A DNA stretch of 64,000 nt from Desmodus rotundus (lineage: Eukaryota > Chordata > Mammalia > Chiroptera > Phyllostomidae), in assembly GCF_022682495.2 (NCBI RefSeq), contig NC_071397.1, forward strand, positions 31,511,427 to 31,575,426, in the 5' to 3' direction. How positions within the stretch are numbered: position 1 is the stretch's first letter; the number at the start of each line of letters is the position of its first letter. The notes beneath the pieces were generated by a model. It searched no databases. It worked only from the letters and a program-made list of their open reading frames with translations, and had not been told where the DNA came from. The position numbers were made by a program, and so were the translations under genes. Positions 59,333 through 64,000 of the stretch are shown here, piece after piece.

Positions 59333-60021
59333 TTAGGTAACTCCCTTTAACATTTCATATAATAAGGGCTTGGTGATGATGAACTTCTTTAACTTGACCT
59401 TATCTGAGAAGCACTTTATCTTCCCTTCCATTCTAAATGATAGCTTTGCTGGATACAGTAATCTTGGATGTAGGTCCTTGCGTTTAATCTTGGGTAATGG
59501 AATTATGATGTGCCTTGGTGTGTTCCTCCTTGGGTCCAGCTTCTTTGGGACTCTCTGAGCTTCCTGGACTTCCTGGAAGTCTATTTCCTTTGCCAGACTG
59601 GGGAAGTTCTCCTTCATTATTTGTTCAAATAAGTTTTCAATTTTTTGTTCTTCCTCTTCTCCTTCTGGCACCCCTATAATTCGGATGTTGGAACGTTTCG
59701 AGATGTCCTGGAGGTTCCTATGCCTCTCCTCATTTTTCCAAGTTCTTGTTTCTTCATTCTTTTCTGGTTGGATGTTTGTTTCTTCCTCTGGTCCACACCG
59801 TTGATTTGAGTCCCAGTTTCCTTCGCATCACTATTGGTTCCCTGTACATTTTCCGTTGTTTCTCTTAGCATAGGCTTCATTTTTTCATCTACTTTTCGAA
59901 CAGATTCAACCAATTCTGTGAGCATATTGATAACCAGTGCTTTGAACTGTGCATCAGATAGGTTGGCTATCTCTTCGTCACTTAGTGGTATTTTTTCTGG
60001 AGCTTTGAAGTGTTCTGTCAT
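59333..60021 (-). pseudogene. HAL1 ORF1, copy 4, one frameshift and 141-bp in-frame deletion
   Basis: Starts at ATG 60019-60021 (MTEHFKAPEKIPLSDEEIAN). The coiled-coil region contains DEKMKPMLRETTENVQGTNS. One base is missing near 59787 and breaks the frame. The RRM-like segment SNIRIIGVPEGEEEEQKIEN and the C-terminus through YEMLKGVT (stop 59333-59335) are open. Compared with copy 3, the C-terminal domain lacks 47 net residues (141 bp, junction near 59480), with the frame kept. It is the best-preserved start-to-stop ORF1 in the window, yet not functional as it stands. Confidence 0.88.
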
Positions 60022-60766
60022 TTGGGCCTTTTTTTTTTTTTTTTGGTCTTGGCGCTTCTGTTACTTTAAGGGGCAGAGCCTTAGGTGTTCACCGGGGCGG
60101 GGTAACGCTGGTCGCTGTGCTGTGACACTGTACGTGGGGGAGGGGCCGAGAGGGAGCAATGGCGCCCGCCTCACTCTTCTCCGGATTTCAGTCTTTCACT
60201 CCGATACCCACAATCAAACTGGGCCCCTCTGGTGCTGGTTCCCCAGTGGGTGGGCTTGTGCACACTCTAGGCCCCTGTGGGTCTCTCCAACGACCTCTCC
60301 CTTGAGGCTGGGAGTCTCTCCTGCTGCCGCCCCAACCCCCAGGGGCACTTTCAATCAGAGGTTTGAGGCTTTATTTCCCGGAGCTGGAGCCCTGGGTTGC
60401 ACAGTCTGCTTCACTCCCCGCCGTTCGCCCGGTTTATCTGTGTGCGAATGTGGGTCCCTGGGGTGCTACCCACTGCTCTGCCTTCCCTGCTCTCCACCAC
60501 TCTGAGTCCGGCCCTCTCAGTTTATCTGCACAAATGTAGGGTTGCAGGGTCTGCTAGTGCTCGGACTGCCTGCCCCGTTAGTCCCACACTCCTCCAGTCT
60601 CAGTCCCGCCACGGCCACGTGAGCCCTCTCCACCCCGGCGCCCGTCTCTGCCCCTCCTACCGGTCTGGATGAATGTTTATTTTGTATTTCCTTGGTGTTG
60701 GACCCCCTTGCCGTTCAATTTTCTGTCAGTTCTGGTTGTGCGAGGAGGCGCAGTGTGTCTACCTAC

Positions 60767-60778
60767 GCCGCCATCTTG
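60767..60778 (-). promoter_or_regulatory. YY1-like site at HAL1 5' end, copy 4
   Basis: CCAAGATGGCGGC on the minus strand, an exact YY1 core (AAGATGGCGGC), unlike copies 1 and 3, which have GGAGG. It lies 7 bp inside the element's 5' end. Confidence 0.5.
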
Positions 60779-61382
60779 GTTCTCCCTGGAAAACTTTTCA
60801 AGCTCTTAAAATTTTACAGCAATGGAAAAGTTGCCTGACACCGATTGCAGATAATATGGTACCTGGTAAATTTACTGTTGCTCTTCACTCAATTAATATT
60901 TTGCACCAAGCAACATTAAACAGAAAAGACAAAGATCAAATACTCTTCTGATCAATTGGTCCTTCTTTTACGTAAATCAAATGACAAAATGGGAATAATA
61001 AAGAAAGGAAGCTGTTTTTCTCTTAGTTCTGTGGATTGCAAAGTAGCATTAAATTTAATTCTGCCTAAAGAACTTTCAAATGTGTGATGTCACTTTGCCT
61101 GCATCTATTTTTCCTTTGGTTATTTTTGTATTTAAAGAGACAAAAAGCATTCAGCTCTGTAGATGAATTTTCCCCCATGTTTTCAATTTATTTTGAATGA
61201 AAACCTTTAAGTCTGAAACATTCTGGAGTAAAAGTACACTCACATGGGTTTTTACCACAAGGACTTGAGTAGGAAGAGATACACTGAAAACCTTTCTTGG
61301 GGATGAATGGAGAACAGGAGAATTACAGTCGTCTGCCAGCTGAGAGTAGAAATCACATCAATGCCCCTCAACTCGAAATCAA

Positions 61383-61596
61383 GGGTTGGCTATCTACAGC
61401 CCGTGTACCAAATCTGGCTCACTGCCTGGTGTTGTAGATAGAATTCTTTTAGACTACAGCCTCACCCATTCACTTACATATTGCCTGTGGCTGTTTGAAC
61501 ACCACAACTACAGGAATAAGTAGCTGCAAGAGAAGCCATATGGCTCCGAAGTCTAATATATTATTGTCTAGTCCCATACAGAAAAGTTTCACCATC
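61383..61596. repeat. hAT-type DNA transposon relic (MER type)
   Basis: GGGTTGGCTATCTACAGCCC, CCAAATCTGGCTCACTGCCT, CCCATTCACTTACATATTGC and CATACAGAAAAGTTTCACCA follow the order of a common mammalian non-autonomous hAT repeat. Strongly diverged; the exact subfamily is not assigned. Confidence 0.65.
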
Positions 61597-61924
61597 GCTT
61601 CTGTAAATCTCCTTTCCCTTCCTTTTCTACAGGTAGCAATAATTAGTGTGAAAGGCAGCCTAGAATGTCTTACTGCAAGAAATGGAAAATAATGTTTTGG
61701 GTTGGCGGGGATGGGGTTTTGGATTGTGCAGGTGATACTTCTAGGTTCCTGCCAGTCTCATGCATTGAAGGACCCAGGAATCAAAAGCCACTTCTGACCC
61801 CTTGATAACATGGCCTTCCTACTGCTGCTCTATGAACAGAAGCAAAACATCAGGGTGCCCAGAAACAACTGCATTGCAAACTGACAAGGATGATCAGGTT
61901 CATTTAGTACATCCCTGTCACCAG

Positions 61925-61994
61925 ACTTTCAGCGGCTGGCAAGTAAGTGGAAGAGAAAGGAGACTCTCCCACTTACTTGCCAGCCCCTGAAAGT
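61925..61994. repeat. 70-nt inverted repeat with 26-bp arms
   Basis: Arm 1 is 61925-61950 and arm 2 is 61969-61994. They pair over 26 bp with one mismatch (stem core GGCTGGCAAGTAAGTGG) around an 18-nt loop. The size resembles a microRNA precursor, but expression is unknown, and it may equally be a MITE or a local inverted duplication. Confidence 0.9.
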
Positions 61995-62571
61995 GTGTGG
62001 ACAGTGTGTTAAGCTGACTGCAAATATATTTTTGGAAGCAGAAGGTACGCGCTGTCTAGTGCCTGTCTATGGCTTGCCAACTTTGCTGGTCCATAAAATA
62101 GTTCAGTGACTCTACACAGTGTGATGCTGGCTTCGCGCTTTCTTTCAACTGGGGTCAGCAACGGCAACAGGTGCCACCATAGGCCAGTTCTGCGACAAGC
62201 CCGCATCTTCCCTGTCCCCTGGGCAGGTACTTACTTGTGTAGCCATTTCAAAGTTTATGGTTATTACCCTCTGGAGACATCTGTCTGCTAAGCTTATTTT
62301 TTCCTGATGTTGTGCCACATCATAAAGTCTACCGCCAAAAGTCCTCTAACTACTTAGGAAGACTTTGTGTTCTGCTGTTTTAGCCACCTTACTACTTTAT
62401 TTCTGTAGGTCAAACAGGGTAGAGGAAATCAGTAGCAATTCCACACTCCGTGGCCATGGCCCTCACCACATCGCCTGGCTTCCTTTGGTTACAGGTTTTC
62501 ATTCTGTGAGAGCTTCGAAACTCACACTGTGCTAGAAGTGATGGGCGCGCTTGTGTGTGTGCATGACAAAG

Positions 62572-64000
62572 ACCCCAAATAGCTGCAGCAATTTTGAGAA
62601 AGAAGAACAAAGCAGGAGGGATCACAATACCTGATATCAAACTGTATTACAAGGTAACTGTCATCAAAACAGCCTGGTACTGTCATAAAAACAGGCACAT
62701 AGACCAATGGAACAGAACAGAGAACCCAGAAATAAACTCAAGTCTTTACGGTCAATTAATATTTGACAAAGGAGGCAGGAACATAAAATGGAGCAAAAAC
62801 AGCCTCTTCAACAGATGGTGTTGGGAGATCTGGACAGCTACGTGCAAAAAAATGAAACTCGATCACCAACTTACGCCATACATGAAAATAAACTCAAGAT
62901 GGATAAAAGAATTAAATATAAGTCGTAACACCATAAAAGTCCTAGAGGAAAACATTGGCAGGAAAATCTCAGACATTCCACGCAGCAACATCCTCACAGA
63001 CATGTCCCCTAAAGCAAGGGACATAAAGGAAAGAATAAACAAATGGGACCTCATCAAAATAAAAAGCTTCTGCATGGCTAAAGAAAACAGCACCAAATTA
63101 CAAAGAGAACCAACAGTATGGGAAAACATATTTGCCAATGATACCTCAGACAAGGGCCTGATCTCCAAAATATATAAAGAACTCATACAACTACACTCCA
63201 GGAAGACAAACAACCCAATTAAAAAATGGGCAAAGGACTTGAACAGACACTTCTCCAAGGAGGACATACAGAGGGCCCAGAGACATATGAAAGGATGCTC
63301 AGCATCACTAGCCATCAGAGAGATATAAATTAAAACCACAATGAGGTACCATCTCACACCAGTCAGAGTGGCCAACATAAACAAATCAACAAACAAATAT
63401 TGGAGAGGATGTGGAGAAAAGGGAACCCTAGTGCACTGTTGGTGGGAATGCAGACTGGTGAGGCCACTGTGGAAAACAGTATGGAATTTCCTCAGAAAAC
63501 TAAAAATGGAACTGCCCTTTGACCCAGCAATTCTGCTGCTGGGATTATACCCTAAGAACCCTGAAACACCAATCCAAAAGAACCTGTGCACCCCAATGTT
63601 CATAGCAGCACAATTTACAATAGCCAAGTACTGGAAGCAACCTAAGTGCCCATCAGCAAACGAGTGGATCCAAAAACTATGGTATATTTACACAATGGAA
63701 TTCTACACAGCAGAGAGAAAGAAGGAGCTTATACCCTTTGCAACAGCATGGATGGAACTGGAGAGCATTATGCTAAGTGAAATAAGCCAGACGGTGAGGG
63801 ACAAATACCATATGATCTCACCTTTAACTGGAACATAATAAATAGAAGAAAAAAGGAAACAAAATATAACCAGAGACACTGAAGTTAAGAACAATCTAAC
63901 AATGGTCAGGGGGCAGTGGGGAGGGGACAGTGAGGAGAGGGGATTACAGGAACTACTACTATAAAGGACACATGGACAAATCAAGGGGGAGGGTGGAGGT
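62572..64000 (+). mobile_element. Young 5'-truncated L1, cut by the window end
   Basis: Begins inside ORF2 at about 62572 and runs through the ORF2 stop (63836-63838) into the 3' UTR, where G-rich GGTCAGGGGGCAGTGGGGAG is seen. The 3' tail and right target duplication lie beyond the window. Sequence is close to an intact ORF2, which marks a recent insertion. Confidence 0.95.
62594..63838 (+). pseudogene. L1 ORF2 C-terminal part, one nonsense codon
   Basis: About 414 codons of the reverse-transcriptase thumb and C-terminal region in one frame, from [20 protein letters not shown] through [20 protein letters not shown], then a single TAA at 63326-63328. After it the same frame continues ([16 protein letters not shown], then [20 protein letters not shown], a Cys/His-bearing region) to PLTGT and the stop at 63836. 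The change probably came from a CAA codon. No frameshift is seen. The endonuclease and catalytic parts are absent because of 5' truncation. Confidence 0.93.

Larger units (their letters stand above)
58753..60785 (-). mobile_element. HAL1 retrotransposon, copy 4, with probable 3' transduction
   Basis: On the minus strand the element starts GGAGAACCAAGATGGCGGCG at 60785. It has a GC-rich 5' UTR, ORF1 (60021-59333), and a 3' UTR ending at the AT-rich tail near 58931-58943. A further 167 bp of foreign sequence follows, then a second A tail (plus-strand T10 at 58754-58763). CTGGAAAAC lies outside both outer ends (58744-58752 and 60786-60794), so the target duplication encloses the extra segment. 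There is no ORF2. Plus-strand frames of 223 and 91 codons at 59834-60672 are antisense chance frames. Confidence 0.88.
60795..62571. other. Unique sequence with one old transposon and a hairpin
   Basis: Non-coding. Contains a hAT-like relic (61383-61596) and a strong inverted repeat (61925-61994). Nothing else is recognised. Confidence 0.5.

Noticed and set aside
59834..60505. A 223-codon plus-strand frame, and similar frames at 49511-50129
   Set aside because: They are antisense to the ORF1 and GC-rich 5' UTR of HAL1 copies. They differ between copies and have no known domain.

Overview
This is mammalian nuclear DNA, almost certainly from a bat. Three copies of the tRNA-derived VES SINE, which is restricted to bats, are readable at 16578-16788, 28943-29150 and 41669-41881. 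Around them are L1 retrotransposon pieces, ORF1-only half-L1 (HAL1) elements, old MIR and L2 repeats, a U6 snRNA retropseudogene and DNA-transposon fossils. I see no HeliBat-type Helitron fragments, which are very common in vesper bats, so a non-vespertilionid microbat is my weak preference. There is no sign of prokaryotic or organellar DNA.

I find no host protein-coding exon, tRNA or rRNA gene. Every reading frame I can interpret belongs to a retrotransposon; the rest are short chance frames. The window is intergenic or intronic. Its unique DNA is AT-rich, and a few stretches (about 14600-15050, 18470-18680, 30230-30410) look like possible conserved non-coding DNA, which cannot be tested here.

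Layout: 1-1265 unique with a MIR; 1266-7456 a near-full-length, broken L1 on the minus strand carrying a 303-bp Tc1/mariner-like element; 7457-16085 mostly unique with MIR and L2 relics and an L1-like 5' module; 16088-20690 three minus-strand L1 pieces, one carrying a VES; 20745-22010 a long L2 fragment; 23001-24884 HAL1 copy 1; 24900-32600 unique with MIR, L2, VES and a nested L1 end; 32609-33530 an L1 end; 33530-45270 unique with a VES, a MER5-like relic and the U6 copy; 45281-46285 HAL1 copy 2, inverted by twin priming; 48170-50103 HAL1 copy 3, with a perfect 16-bp target duplication; 52070-56760 L1 ends, hAT-like DNA and two inverted repeats; 58753-60785 HAL1 copy 4 with an apparent 3' transduction; 60786-62570 unique with a strong hairpin; 62572-64000 a young L1 3' part running off the window.

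The most coherent system is the HAL1 family: four L1-derived elements of about 1-2 kb that keep an ORF1 (RNA-binding protein) gene, lack ORF2 entirely, and must borrow reverse transcriptase and endonuclease from L1. Two of the four share the same in-frame 141-bp deletion in the C-terminal domain of ORF1. This points to a derived subfamily that went on retroposing with a damaged protein.
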